NCBI RefSeq assembly: GCF_022267315.1 | Contig: NZ_JAIKLE010000020.1 | Location: forward strand, 62,001 to 126,000 | From: Maribellus maritimus | Lineage (GTDB): Bacteria > Bacteroidota > Bacteroidia > Bacteroidales > Prolixibacteraceae | DNA length: 64,000 bases | Reading direction: 5' to 3' | Part shown: positions 34,041 to 43,197 of the stretch, piece by piece | How positions within the stretch are numbered: position 1 is the first letter of the stretch | Layout of the letters: each line of letters starts with the position of its first letter | Notes under the pieces: model-generated | What the model saw: only the letters and a program-made list of their open reading frames with translations | Databases searched by the model: none | What the model was told of the DNA's origin: nothing | Position numbers and translations under genes: made by a program

Positions 34041-34901
34041 TTAAAAAATCATTTTTTCAATCGGGACCACTAAAATTCCTTCTGCACCGGCTTTTTTTAG
34101 TTTTCCAATAATTTCCCAAAAATCATCTTCGGCAATTACCGAATGCATCGAACTCCAACCTTCTTGTGCCAAAGGTACAACAGTTGGGCTTTTCATGCCG
34201 GGTAAAAGTGCAGCAATTTCCTGAATTTTATTGTTTGGCGAGTTTAGTAAAATATATTTTTTTCCAACAGCACGCTGAACTGATTCCATGCGAAAGATAA
34301 ATTCATCCAGAATTTCCTGTTTTTCTTTTGCCAGATTTGGAGTTGCAATCAGAACAGCTTCCGAGTGAATAACTACTTCCACTTCTTTTAAACGGTTGCT
34401 GATAAGTGTTGACCCTGAGCTTACAATATCAAAAATTGCATCGGCTAGCCCAATTCCCGGGGCGATTTCAACAGAACCTGTAATTACGTGAATGTCAGCC
34501 TGGATATTGTTTTCTGTTAACCATTTTTTCAAAATAACGGGGTAGGAGGTAGCAATTTTTTTTCCGTTGAAAAATTCAGGTCCAGTATATTCCAACGATT
34601 TAGGAATGGCCAGAGAAAGGCGGCATTTGCTAAAACCTAAGCGTTTTACAATAACTACGTCTTCTTCTTTTTCGAGCATTTCGTTTTCGCCCACAACACC
34701 AATGTCGGCAACGCCATCGGCAACGGTTTGCGGAATGTCATCGTCGCGAAGAAACAAGGCATCCATTGGGAAATTTTTGGCTGAAGCAACCAAAGTCCGT
34801 CTTCCCATCGATAGCGAAACCCCGGTTTCTTTGATGAGTTGCATCGAGTCTTCGTTTAACCTTCCTTTTGTTTGAATCGCAATTTTAAGTCTGTTTTCCA
34901 T
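34041..34901 (-). CDS. hisG: ATP phosphoribosyltransferase, long form
   Basis: This 286-residue enzyme makes the first committed step of histidine synthesis. Conserved segments include IAIQTKGRL and DIVSSGSTL. The C-terminal 75 residues form the ACT-like regulatory domain (ending EGILVVPIEKM), so this is the long HisG type that is inhibited by histidine and does not need HisZ. It is the first structural gene of the operon, behind the leader and attenuator. Confidence 0.95.
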   Translation of the reverse strand: MENRLKIAIQTKGRLNEDSMQLIKETGVSLSMGRRTLVASAKNFPMDALFLRDDDIPQTVADGVADIGVVGENEMLEKEEDVVIVKRLGFSKCRLSLAIPKSLEYTGPEFFNGKKIATSYPVILKKWLTENNIQADIHVITGSVEIAPGIGLADAIFDIVSSGSTLISNRLKEVEVVIHSEAVLIATPNLAKEKQEILDEFIFRMESVQRAVGKKYILLNSPNNKIQEIAALLPGMKSPTVVPLAQEGWSSMHSVIAEDDFWEIIGKLKKAGAEGILVVPIEKMIF

Positions 34902-34973
34902 TTTTATATTTTCTAATAATTTGTTTTTTCAAAAAGTTTCTCCTTTTGAGGAGGTTGCAGAGGCTCCGAAAAT

Positions 34974-35004
34974 AAAAAAGGCTTGCCTTTCCTGGCAAGC
35001 CTTT
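34974..35004 (-). terminator. Histidine operon attenuator terminator
   Basis: On the minus strand AAAGGCTTGCC (complement of 34994-35004) pairs with GGCAAGCCTTT (complement of 34977-34987) around a 6-base loop, giving an 11-bp stem, and a U tract follows. It lies between the leader peptide and hisG. The element GGTAGGC at the end of the leader peptide can pair with GCTTGCC of the first arm (7 pairs including wobbles), which gives an antiterminator. Confidence 0.85.
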
Positions 35005-35040
35005 CCGTAAAATATCTTTAATTAAGATTGGACAATACAA

Positions 35041-35109
35041 TTACAGCCTACCCGATGATTGGTTAATCCCATGATGGCGGTGATGTCCGAATCTTGTGTA
35101 CATAATCAT
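35041..35109 (-). CDS. hisL: His leader peptide
   Basis: A 22-codon frame (20 if started at the second ATG, complement of 35101-35103) contains the run HHRHH, four His codons in five, and stops at TAA (complement of 35041-35043). A TATACTTG promoter box lies just upstream and a terminator with a competing antiterminator just downstream. When histidyl-tRNA is scarce, a ribosome stalled at HHRHH leaves the GGTAGGC element free to open the terminator. This is the classic attenuation layout, read directly from the sequence. Confidence 0.85.
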   Translation of the reverse strand: MIMYTRFGHHRHHGINQSSGRL

Positions 35110-35121
35110 TTTTGTTTGCTG

Positions 35122-35152
35122 CAAGTATAAGGATTAATTTGAATTTCGCCAA
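35122..35152 (-). promoter_or_regulatory. Promoter of the histidine operon
   Basis: On the minus strand TTG (complement of 35150-35152) and TATACTTG (complement of 35122-35129) are 20 bases apart. The -7 box differs from TAnnTTTG at one position. Transcription would start near 35115, leaving almost no leader before the hisL start codon. Confidence 0.6.
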
Positions 35153-35206
35153 AGCACACCGATTTTTATTTTATTTCATAAGATAAAGTTTACGTTCTTT
35201 TTTATT

Positions 35207-35236
35207 TTGAAAAATGCAATCGATTGCATACATTTG
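35207..35236 (+). promoter_or_regulatory. GH105 promoter with internal LacI-type operator
   Basis: TTG (35207-35209) and TACATTTG (35229-35236) are separated by 19 bases and match the Bacteroidota promoter fully. The spacer is almost filled by the 16-bp perfect palindrome ATGCAATCGATTGCAT (35214-35229), whose central CG and half-sites are typical of LacI-family operators. A bound repressor would block RNA polymerase directly. Confidence 0.7.
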
Positions 35237-35343
35237 TCAGAATGTTAATTAAGGTGCATTTTGACCACCTGTAAAATGTTTATAATCAGTATAGAATATT
35301 AAAATAAATTATAAATCAACATTTAAAACTAATTATTACTCAC

Positions 35344-36450
35344 ATGAATAAACTGATTACAACTCTACTTTTTTTCTGTATTTTAACAGGAACCGCATTT
35401 GCTCAAAAGGAAGGTAATGAGAAGCTTTTTAAGGATTCGTACATAAAGAAAACGATGAAAAAAGCACTCAGTTGGCAATTAAAAAATCCAAAACATGAAT
35501 TGTATGACTGGACTAACGGAGCATTTTATGCGGGTGTTTTTGCTGCGTACGAAACAACCGGCTCCAAAAAGATATGGAAGGCCATGGTAGAAATGGGAGA
35601 GGCAAACGAATGGAAACCGGGACCACGGCTTCATCATGCAGACGACCACGCTATTTGTCAAACTTACATTGACATGTACCGGGTTTCCGGAGACAGAAAA
35701 ATGATTCAGCCTTTTGTTGAAACCATGGATGAGTTTATGGCTACACCCTACGAAACAAAAGATATCAGGAAATGTACATGGTGGTGGTGCGATGCACTTT
35801 TTATGGGTCCTGCTGCTTTTGTAAAACTGGGAGAGACTTTAAATGATGATAAATATTTGAAACTTAATGATAAGCTTTTTAAGGAGTGTTACGATTTGTT
35901 GTACGACAAAGAGGAGCATTTGTATGCCCGCGATATTCGTTACAAGTGGGACGAACCAGGAATTGAGGTGATAAAAGAAAGTAATGGAGAGAAAATATTC
36001 TGGTCGCGTGGAAACGGATGGGTAATGGGAGGTTTGGTTCGAGTACTTCAGGAATTGCCAAAAGATTATCCAACCCGTGATTTCTATATTCAGAATTACC
36101 AAGAAATGGCGGCAAAAATTGTTTCAATTCAACAAGAAGATGGTTTGTGGAGAGCCAGTTTATTGGATCCGGATGCTTATCCCGGAGGCGAAGCCAGTGG
36201 CTCAGGTTTTTATACCTATGCACTTGCCTGGGGAATTAATAATGGTATTCTGGACAAAGAAAAATATTTACCGGCAGTTGAAAAGGCATGGGTTGGAATG
36301 AATTCTTTGATTCAACCTGACGGACATGTGGGTTGGGTGCAGCCTATTGGTGCCGACCCACGTAAAAATTTTACTGCCGATAGTTGGGAAGTATACGGAA
36401 CCGGGGCGTTTTTACTTGCAGGGAGCGAGGTTCTCAAATTAAAACCATAG
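35344..36450 (+). CDS. GH105/GH88-family unsaturated glycuronyl hydrolase
   Basis: This 368-residue protein has a signal peptide (cleavage after AFAQ) and an (alpha/alpha)6 barrel of family GH105/GH88. Candidate catalytic aspartates are in HHADDHAICQTY (100/101) and WWWCDALFM (150). FWSRGNGWVMGG is a family signature. Such enzymes remove the unsaturated uronic acid that lyases leave at the end of pectin-like oligosaccharides such as rhamnogalacturonan. It stands alone with its own promoter and terminator, and no lyase or SusCD pair is adjacent. Confidence 0.88.
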   Translation: MNKLITTLLFFCILTGTAFAQKEGNEKLFKDSYIKKTMKKALSWQLKNPKHELYDWTNGAFYAGVFAAYETTGSKKIWKAMVEMGEANEWKPGPRLHHADDHAICQTYIDMYRVSGDRKMIQPFVETMDEFMATPYETKDIRKCTWWWCDALFMGPAAFVKLGETLNDDKYLKLNDKLFKECYDLLYDKEEHLYARDIRYKWDEPGIEVIKESNGEKIFWSRGNGWVMGGLVRVLQELPKDYPTRDFYIQNYQEMAAKIVSIQQEDGLWRASLLDPDAYPGGEASGSGFYTYALAWGINNGILDKEKYLPAVEKAWVGMNSLIQPDGHVGWVQPIGADPRKNFTADSWEVYGTGAFLLAGSEVLKLKP

Positions 36451-36463
36451 AGTAATTTTATAA

Positions 36464-36490
36464 AAAAAGGCTCCGACTCGGAGCCTTTTT
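36464..36490. terminator. Bidirectional terminator
   Basis: AAAAAGGCTCCG (36464-36475) pairs with CGGAGCCTTTTT (36479-36490) around the loop ACT. It serves both the GH105 gene and the convergent small gene. Confidence 0.85.
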
Positions 36491-36491
36491 T

Positions 36492-36860
36492 CTATTCTGT
36501 TTTTTCAGCCTTTAAATCAATTTTTCCATCGGGAGTATCGACAGAGCCAGCCATATTTTTACCGTCGATTTTGGCTTCGATTCCAATGTAACCACCTTCT
36601 ACATAAAGTCCGCATTTTAATGTTTCGTCTTCAAAAGAAATTTTTGTCATTTGGGCTTTCGAACCATCAATAAATTGTACTTCTCCGGCCAACTCTCCTT
36701 CTTTTTCAGAGAAAACAAGTGTTCCTTTTTCGTATCCGTATGGTGCTGAGGCAACTTCATATTTCCATTTTCCAAGAATGTCTTTTTTCCTGGTTTGTGT
36801 AGCCGCATTTAGTGTCGCAGCAAATGCAACAAGTAGTGTGAAAATGAGTAACTTTTTCAT
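36492..36860 (-). CDS. Small exported beta-rich protein, function unknown
   Basis: This 122-residue protein has a signal peptide (about 1-19) and alternating beta strands (ILGKWKYEV, KGTLVFSEK, ELAGEVQF) reminiscent of small lipocalin-like or DUF periplasmic proteins. I do not recognise a specific family. It is a single gene with a shared terminator. Confidence 0.65.
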   Translation of the reverse strand: MKKLLIFTLLVAFAATLNAATQTRKKDILGKWKYEVASAPYGYEKGTLVFSEKEGELAGEVQFIDGSKAQMTKISFEDETLKCGLYVEGGYIGIEAKIDGKNMAGSVDTPDGKIDLKAEKTE

Positions 36861-36980
36861 GTTTTAATAGTTTAGTTTGAAATTAAATTTAACTTAATGG
36901 TTTGAAGATAGGAATAAGTATTTTTATTTTAAAACGATTTGAAAAAATTAGCTGAAATGTAATCGTTGTGTTTCAAATGC

Positions 36981-37601
36981 TTAGTCGAAGTATGCTTCGA
37001 TTCTTTCTCCTTTGTAGAATTCAAACATCATTTTTAAAATGGTGATATTATTTCGCGGATTTGAAAGTTCAGGGAGTTCGTTTTCTGCAAACCATCCCAC
37101 ATCCTGTGTCTCGGAACCCGTTGAAATATTATCGCCAAGCTTTTCGCACAGAAGAAATATTTTATAAACATATTCAAAAGCGGGAGGCATTCCTTGTTTT
37201 TGTTTGTCGATTACGGCAAGTAACCTCGTCGCTTTTACAGCTAATCCGGCCTCTTCCATACACTCCTTTTCAGCTACTTCTTTTGGGCTGTAACTTATAT
37301 CAGACCATCCACCTGGCATGGCCCAGCAGTTGTCAGCTTTTTCCTGAACCAGTAAAATCTTACCGGTCTCATTAAAAACAACAGCTCTGACATCAATCTT
37401 TGGAGTTTTGTAACCGTCTTTTTCTTCAATTACCGGAATAATTTTTTCGATTGGTGTGTCTGTCATTTTTTCGAGCATTTCCAGACTGATCAGTCTGAGT
37501 TCTTCATAGCGTTCCCGGTCAAAAGTATTTTCTGAAAATTCAAGGCCAATCTCAGCCAGTGTTTGTACGCGTTTTATTTTTTCAAAATAGAAAGAATTCA
37601 T
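36981..37601 (-). CDS. NUDIX hydrolase
   Basis: This 206-residue protein has a NUDIX box at residues 97-120 (GGWSDISYSPKE, then KECMEEAGL) and an N-terminal helical domain as in the ADP-ribose/ADP-sugar hydrolases of Bacillus and Bacteroidota. Catalytic metal ligands are the EE pair at 116-117. It follows the PLP-enzyme gene by 5 bases on the minus strand, so the two are probably co-transcribed. Confidence 0.88.
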   Translation of the reverse strand: MNSFYFEKIKRVQTLAEIGLEFSENTFDRERYEELRLISLEMLEKMTDTPIEKIIPVIEEKDGYKTPKIDVRAVVFNETGKILLVQEKADNCWAMPGGWSDISYSPKEVAEKECMEEAGLAVKATRLLAVIDKQKQGMPPAFEYVYKIFLLCEKLGDNISTGSETQDVGWFAENELPELSNPRNNITILKMMFEFYKGERIEAYFD

Positions 37602-37606
37602 TCCTG

Positions 37607-38797
37607 TTATTTTATAGTGTTTAGTGCCAGACTTAAATCCTCGATAAGATCATCTGCATTTTCCAATCCGACAGATATGCGCATATCGCCCAGCGAAATT
37701 CCAAGCCTGTCGAATTGTTCAGGACTTAGTTCTTTGAGGTAACTGATGGCCGGGGCATAAATCAAACTCTCGTGGCCTCCCCAGCTAACACCAATTTTAA
37801 AAATCTGCAGGCTGTTGAAAAAGGTTTTTATCTGCAATAAATCAGAGGTTTTTAGTTTGAAAGACATCAGTCCGCTATAGCCTGACATTTGTTTTTTTGC
37901 TAATTGGTGTTGCGGAAAACTTTGTAATCCCGGATAATTTACCACAGCTACTTTGGCGTGTGTTTCCAGAAATTCAGCAACTTTTATGGCATTTTCCTGG
38001 TGTGCTTTCATTCGTAAGGGGAGTGTCCGCAAGCTGCGCATAAGCAGCCACGCCTCTATCGGGGCAATTTTCCCACCCAGTAATTCAAATTCATTTACAA
38101 TAATACTATCTATTTCTTTGGCGCTGCCAACTATCAACCCGGCAACAACATCGGAATGTCCGCCAATATATTTTGAGCAGGAGTGAATTTCCAAATCGAC
38201 ACCCATTTCGAGCGGTTTCTGAAAGACAGGGCTTGCCCAGGTGTTGTCGATAATTGTTTTAATATCCCTTGATTTAGCCAGAATACAAATACTTTTTATA
38301 TCCTGAATGCTGAAAATTGCAGAAGAGGGACTTTCCAGGTAAATCAGTTTTGTATTCGGTTTTATGGCATTTCTGAATTCTTCGACATCATTACCCGAAA
38401 CAAAAGTGGTTTCAACCCCCATTTTCTTTTTTAAATAAACTGAAATTAAATTGTTGGCAGGCCCATAAATATTTTTAATGGCAATGATATGATCGCCGGC
38501 ACTAATACAATGCATAACCGCGGCGGTAATTGCTGCCATCCCCGAAGCAAAAAGACGTGCTTTTTCGCCTCCGGCAAATTGGGCCAATTTTTTTTCTACA
38601 ATATCTACTCCCGGATTTTTGCCCCGTGAATAAATGGCGGTATTGATGCGGTCATCAAAAGCTGCATCTATAGCTTCCCAGTTTTCGAATGTAAAAAGGG
38701 TATTTTGAAAAATGGGGGGAACAACAGCTCCTTCATATTTTTGTCGGTCTTCGGCAAAATGCGAGATCATGGTCTCCGGCTTCCAATTTTTATTCAT
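37607..38797 (-). CDS. Cys/Met-metabolism PLP enzyme (gamma-lyase or gamma-synthase type)
   Basis: Started at the ATG complementary to 38795-38797 it has 396 residues. A longer frame to 38860 lies inside the NhaC gene and is rejected. Fold-type I features include ASGMAAITAAV, DNTWASP and the PLP lysine in HSCSKYIGGHSDV. It belongs with methionine gamma-lyases and cystathionine gamma-synthases, and the exact reaction cannot be read from sequence. Its start overlaps the end of the NhaC gene by 8 bases. Confidence 0.85.
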   Translation of the reverse strand: MNKNWKPETMISHFAEDRQKYEGAVVPPIFQNTLFTFENWEAIDAAFDDRINTAIYSRGKNPGVDIVEKKLAQFAGGEKARLFASGMAAITAAVMHCISAGDHIIAIKNIYGPANNLISVYLKKKMGVETTFVSGNDVEEFRNAIKPNTKLIYLESPSSAIFSIQDIKSICILAKSRDIKTIIDNTWASPVFQKPLEMGVDLEIHSCSKYIGGHSDVVAGLIVGSAKEIDSIIVNEFELLGGKIAPIEAWLLMRSLRTLPLRMKAHQENAIKVAEFLETHAKVAVVNYPGLQSFPQHQLAKKQMSGYSGLMSFKLKTSDLLQIKTFFNSLQIFKIGVSWGGHESLIYAPAISYLKELSPEQFDRLGISLGDMRISVGLENADDLIEDLSLALNTIK

Positions 38798-40235
38798 TTT
38801 TAGTTTTCTTTTTATGGTAAAAGCATCCAATACCAGCCAATGCCAAAACGGGCGCAACAATAATATTTGTCAGCGAAAGTATTTGCCAGTGCCAGTATTC
38901 GGCGTATGATATTCCAAGTGTGGCAACAATAAAAACAGAAGTGGTGGTCCACGGAACAAGGCTTTCTATCATAGTGCCATAATCTTCGAGCGACCTTGAC
39001 AAAACTTTCCGTGGGATTTTTAAACGGTCGTATTTGCTTATAAATGCATCGCCAACAACAAAACTGGTTGCATACTGGTTGGAGGTCATTGCATTTGTGA
39101 TTGCTGATGAAAGGAGGGAAGTGACAATCACTGTACTTCTTTTTTTTGCAAAACGAAAAATCCGTTCCACTATGGTTGTCATAGCATTTATTTTATCGAT
39201 GGTTCCGATGTATAGAAAAACCAGTATCGAAATAATTATCGGCTCACTAAGTTCATATAAACCCCCGCGGTTAAAAAGCTGATTGATGTTTTCCGGAACA
39301 TTAATTACCCAGAAAGCCATTTTTGTATCAAAACCTTTGTAAATAACCTGAATCACGTCTGAAAAACGAAAATTTTGAAAGATAAATGCGAGGATCACCG
39401 CTGTTACCGTTGATGTTAGCAAAACCGGAATTGTTGGTTTTTTGCGGACTGACCCATATAAAATGATAACTGGCGGAATTAGCAGGAGCCATGAAAAACT
39501 GAACATAGACGCAATGGAATTTAAAGTAACTTCAACTTGTTCGGTAGTCCCCGAAAGATTCTCCGCCGGGAAAATAAATCCCATTACAAAAAAGCTTGAG
39601 ATTGCAATAATGGCTGAAGGGAAGGTTGTAAACATCATGGAATGAATGTGGTCGTAGAGTTTTACTTCAACGGCTAAAGCTGCAATATTGGTCGTATCGG
39701 AAAGAGGTGACATTTTATCGCCAAAGTATGCTCCGCCGATGATGGCTCCGGCGGTAATTCCCAAATGTGCATTTACGGTCAGGGCAATCCCCATTACGAC
39801 CACTCCAATGGTGCCAATGGAACCCCACGATGTTCCGGTAACGGTTGAGAAAATTACCGGCACAAGAAACGCCAAAACGTAAATGTAACGGATGTTGATG
39901 ATTTTGATTCCGTAATACACAAGCATAGGAATGGTGCCGCAAACAATCCAACTGCCAATAATCAGCCCGATTGCAAATAAAATAAAAAGGGTGGGAAGGG
40001 CTTTGGTTAGTTTTTGAATAATACTTGTTTGAATTTCTTCCCATGCAAAGCCAAGAAACCGGAGCTGTGTTACTGCGAAAATTGAAGCACTTAAAAAAAC
40101 AATTTCAAGTGGGAGCGCTTCCTGTTTTAAAAATACAGGTCGCAAAATAAGTCCGTAAATAATCAGCAGAAAAAGAAAGGCTACAGGCAGTAACGATTGA
40201 AAAAAAGTTATTTTTTGCTCCCTGATTTTATTCAT
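38790..40235 (-). CDS. NhaC-family Na+/H+ antiporter
   Basis: This 481-residue membrane protein has about 11-12 helices and the family motifs GTSWGSIGTIG and GAYFGDKMSPLSDTTNIAA. NhaC proteins exchange sodium for protons, and some members exchange organic acids or amino-acid breakdown products. The overlap with the PLP-enzyme gene suggests that it may export the acid product or import the substrate of that enzyme. This is inference only. Confidence 0.88.
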   Translation of the reverse strand: MNKIREQKITFFQSLLPVAFLFLLIIYGLILRPVFLKQEALPLEIVFLSASIFAVTQLRFLGFAWEEIQTSIIQKLTKALPTLFILFAIGLIIGSWIVCGTIPMLVYYGIKIINIRYIYVLAFLVPVIFSTVTGTSWGSIGTIGVVVMGIALTVNAHLGITAGAIIGGAYFGDKMSPLSDTTNIAALAVEVKLYDHIHSMMFTTFPSAIIAISSFFVMGFIFPAENLSGTTEQVEVTLNSIASMFSFSWLLLIPPVIILYGSVRKKPTIPVLLTSTVTAVILAFIFQNFRFSDVIQVIYKGFDTKMAFWVINVPENINQLFNRGGLYELSEPIIISILVFLYIGTIDKINAMTTIVERIFRFAKKRSTVIVTSLLSSAITNAMTSNQYATSFVVGDAFISKYDRLKIPRKVLSRSLEDYGTMIESLVPWTTTSVFIVATLGISYAEYWHWQILSLTNIIVAPVLALAGIGCFYHKKKTKNE

Positions 40236-40405
40236 TTGCTGGTTTCAAAATTATATGGTTGTGCTAAAATAACTGACTCAAAAAGATATTCTTCTGGAAA
40301 AGGATAAAAAATTACAAAAAGGAATCTATAAATTAATAATGGGTTTAGTACACTCCTGATTTTTTTTAAAAAAGGTACAACGGGATGTAATAAAGAGCAA
40401 ATATG

Positions 40406-42745
40406 TTACTTCAACTCTTTGTTAGGCTCCGGTCCCATTAGCAGATGAAGTTCCCCTCCTTTGGTAATTTCACTGTGGAGAAGATACATACGATTCATTT
40501 GTTTTCCGTTTAATGTAACTGACTGCACATAAATATTTTCCTTGCTATTGTTTTCGGTTGATATTTTGAAGTTTTTTCCCTGGTGATACTGATTGTCGAG
40601 TGAAATATTTATTTCGTCAAAAACAGGGCTTCCAATTAAATAAACCGGATCTTCAGTTGTACCGCCATCAAGTTGAAACAATCCAATTTTCATCAAAACG
40701 GCAAGTGTGCCCATTAATCCCTGGTCTTCATCGCCGTTGTAGCCAACAAATGGCGAAACGCCAGTGTAAACAGAATCGATTACTGCACGACTCCATTTTT
40801 GAGTAAGCCAGGGAGCGCCGATTGTATTAAAAATAAAAGCAGTTTGCATTGATGGCTGGTTACCATAATTTATCGGAATACGCCGGGCCTGTTCCTGCGT
40901 TTCGTCAGCGTGTTTTTTTCCCGAAGTAAACCCATGCGCCTGAGCGATTGTAAATTCGTTGTTCAGTTTATTTGCCATTGCTTCTTCTCCTCCCATCAGT
41001 TCGGCCAGCCCATTATAATCCTGTGGTACATACCAGGTCATCTGGGCAGCGTTCGATTCTACAAATCCGTCGTTTTGATACTGATAAGGGTCGTAAGGTG
41101 TCTTCCAGCTTCCGTCAATACCTTTAGGGCGAATAAAACCGTAACTTGTATCAAATAAATTTTTCCAGTTGCCTGAGCGTTTTAAAAAAGTTTTGTAATC
41201 TTCTGTTTTCCCCAACTTTTTTGCCAGTTGTGCCAGGGTCCAGTCCTGAAAAGCATATTCCATTGTCATGCCGGCTCCGTCCTTATGAAAACCCTCAATG
41301 TGAGGTTTGCGTGGAAAGGGAACATAACCTTTCTCTATGTATTCTTCGATTCCACCGCCTTCCGATGTATTATGTTCATAACCGGCTTTTCCCATAATTC
41401 CTCCTGGCATATGATTTTTTTTCAATCCTTCGTAAGCCAGATTGATGTCAAAATCGTGAATTCCTTTCATCCATGTACTTACAACAAATGGCGTTGTAGA
41501 TGCACCAACCATTACATAGGTATAGTTTCCACCGGATGGACCACGTGGGATTAATCCACCATCGTTGTAATACAACAACATTGAGTTGCAGAAATCGGCG
41601 GCAACTTTGGGGTAAACCAACGGCCAAAGTGTATTTATTGTCCATTGTGCTCCCCAAAACCCATCAAAGTTATGATGGTTAAATTTTGGTGTTCCGTTTT
41701 TATCACGTGGAATTTGCTTGATTTTTCTTTCCGGACCAGTAAAGTCAGAGTAAGTGCCGCTGGCATCGCTGATAATACGCCGGCCTTGTAATCCATGCCA
41801 CAAATCGGTGTAAAATCTTACTCTATCGTTTTGGGTTCCACCGCTTACTTCTATCTTACTCAGCCGGCTATTCCATTCTTCTTTTGATTCTGCAACAACC
41901 TGCTCAAAATCCCAGTGTTTTAACTCAGCCTGAATATTTTTTTTGGCTTCTTCGGCACTGGTATACGAGATTCCAACTTTCATTAAAACAGGCCTGTTTG
42001 TTTTGTTTTCAAAAGTAAGTAAAGCGCCTGTTGCTGCTCCTTCAACTCCTTTGCTGTTTTCATTTATATTGGTACCATCCCAGGTAATCAGGTTTTTTAC
42101 CTTGGTGTCCAACTCGATATAAAAGAAAACAGGAGTAGGGTTGGGTCTCCGGCGGGTAGCGTCATTCACCACATAACCCGAAAATTCACGATTGTTTACT
42201 TTTTCAATTTTTCCTTCGGTTAAATCACACGGGCCGTTCGGACCGGTAAGTTTTATAATAATTCCTTTTTGATCGTGATTTTCAAAAGTGTATTTATGAA
42301 ATCCAACCCGAGTGGTTGATGTGAGCTCCGCTTTGATTCGATATCTGTCGAGTTCAACTTTATGATAGCCTGGTGCAACCACTTCTTTTTCATGAGAAAA
42401 AGCAGAAAAATAGTCATTTTTTAAATCTTGCGCTGTGCCGTTTACCGGCAATACAGAAACAGCCGAGAGCTGCCAGGCATGAACGTGACTAAATCCCTTG
42501 ATTTCATTTGTATTATAACGGTATCCGCTTCCCCAGGCACCGCCCAGTTCGTTGTCGGGACTTAAGTTTACCAATCCGAAAGGACGACAGGCCGAAGAAA
42601 AGAAGAACCAACGTGAGTTGGCAGCATCGAGATGCGGATAGACCAGATCTACGGGTTTTTTCTGCGCCTGACTAAAAATTACTGAAATGGAAAAAAAGAG
42701 AAAAAATACATTTTTTTTATAATTGAGAAAGATTGACTTGTACAT
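40406..42745 (-). CDS. GH92 alpha-1,2-mannosidase
   Basis: This 779-residue protein has a signal peptide after a basic N-terminus (cleavage near SQAQ). The family GH92 segments are visible: FGLVNLSPD, YRYNTNEIKGFSHVH, HNFDGFWGAQW, DGFVESNAAQMTWYVPQD and GDEDQGLMG. These calcium-dependent exo-mannosidases trim high-mannose N-glycans. No other glycan-utilisation genes are adjacent, and the gene is alone on the minus strand. Confidence 0.93.
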   Translation of the reverse strand: MYKSIFLNYKKNVFFLFFSISVIFSQAQKKPVDLVYPHLDAANSRWFFFSSACRPFGLVNLSPDNELGGAWGSGYRYNTNEIKGFSHVHAWQLSAVSVLPVNGTAQDLKNDYFSAFSHEKEVVAPGYHKVELDRYRIKAELTSTTRVGFHKYTFENHDQKGIIIKLTGPNGPCDLTEGKIEKVNNREFSGYVVNDATRRRPNPTPVFFYIELDTKVKNLITWDGTNINENSKGVEGAATGALLTFENKTNRPVLMKVGISYTSAEEAKKNIQAELKHWDFEQVVAESKEEWNSRLSKIEVSGGTQNDRVRFYTDLWHGLQGRRIISDASGTYSDFTGPERKIKQIPRDKNGTPKFNHHNFDGFWGAQWTINTLWPLVYPKVAADFCNSMLLYYNDGGLIPRGPSGGNYTYVMVGASTTPFVVSTWMKGIHDFDINLAYEGLKKNHMPGGIMGKAGYEHNTSEGGGIEEYIEKGYVPFPRKPHIEGFHKDGAGMTMEYAFQDWTLAQLAKKLGKTEDYKTFLKRSGNWKNLFDTSYGFIRPKGIDGSWKTPYDPYQYQNDGFVESNAAQMTWYVPQDYNGLAELMGGEEAMANKLNNEFTIAQAHGFTSGKKHADETQEQARRIPINYGNQPSMQTAFIFNTIGAPWLTQKWSRAVIDSVYTGVSPFVGYNGDEDQGLMGTLAVLMKIGLFQLDGGTTEDPVYLIGSPVFDEINISLDNQYHQGKNFKISTENNSKENIYVQSVTLNGKQMNRMYLLHSEITKGGELHLLMGPEPNKELK

Positions 42746-42840
42746 TTTAAAAAAGTTGGTTTATGTTTTACGATTTCAGCGTAAAAATAATAGAGGAAGG
42801 TTATGAAACAAAGGATTTATTATAAAGTGTTTAAGTTTTT

Positions 42841-43197
42841 TCAGATATCTTCTTTTTTTACCAAAAGATATCGATTACTGTCCAGTTTTAGGTATCCCTG
42901 ATCGTAACAAAAAAAATAGACCTTTCCGTTGCGCGTTTTGTAATAATGTGTGTGGTAGTTGAAATTGAAGTTTTCCTTTTCAAGTTTTTTTGACGGAATA
43001 GTGGTTTTGTTTTCCGTATTCAGATCTTTTAGAATGGAATGGTTGGTTCGTAAAATGCGGTTAATTTTTCGAATGTATTTGGAAGATTTCCCTAACTTTT
43101 TGTTGTTGTATGCATTTCGGCACAGGTCGTTACAAAATTTCTGATCGGCGCGGCCTCGTAAAGGTTCACCGCATTCAAAACATTTTCGCTCTTCCAT
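42841..43197 (-). CDS. Zinc-ribbon-like conserved small protein
   Basis: This 118-residue protein has an N-terminal zinc-binding site made of CFEC (Cys5, Cys8) and CNDLC, as in DUF2116-like zinc ribbons, followed by a basic helical region (NNKKLGKSSKYIRKINRIL). It could bind nucleic acid. Similar small proteins occur widely in Bacteroidota, and no function is known to me. Confidence 0.72.
   Translation of the reverse strand: MEERKCFECGEPLRGRADQKFCNDLCRNAYNNKKLGKSSKYIRKINRILRTNHSILKDLNTENKTTIPSKKLEKENFNFNYHTHYYKTRNGKVYFFCYDQGYLKLDSNRYLLVKKEDI

Noticed and set aside
38798-38860. Longer start for the PLP enzyme
   Set aside because: It lies inside the NhaC coding region, and the family normally starts near the internal ATG at 38797.
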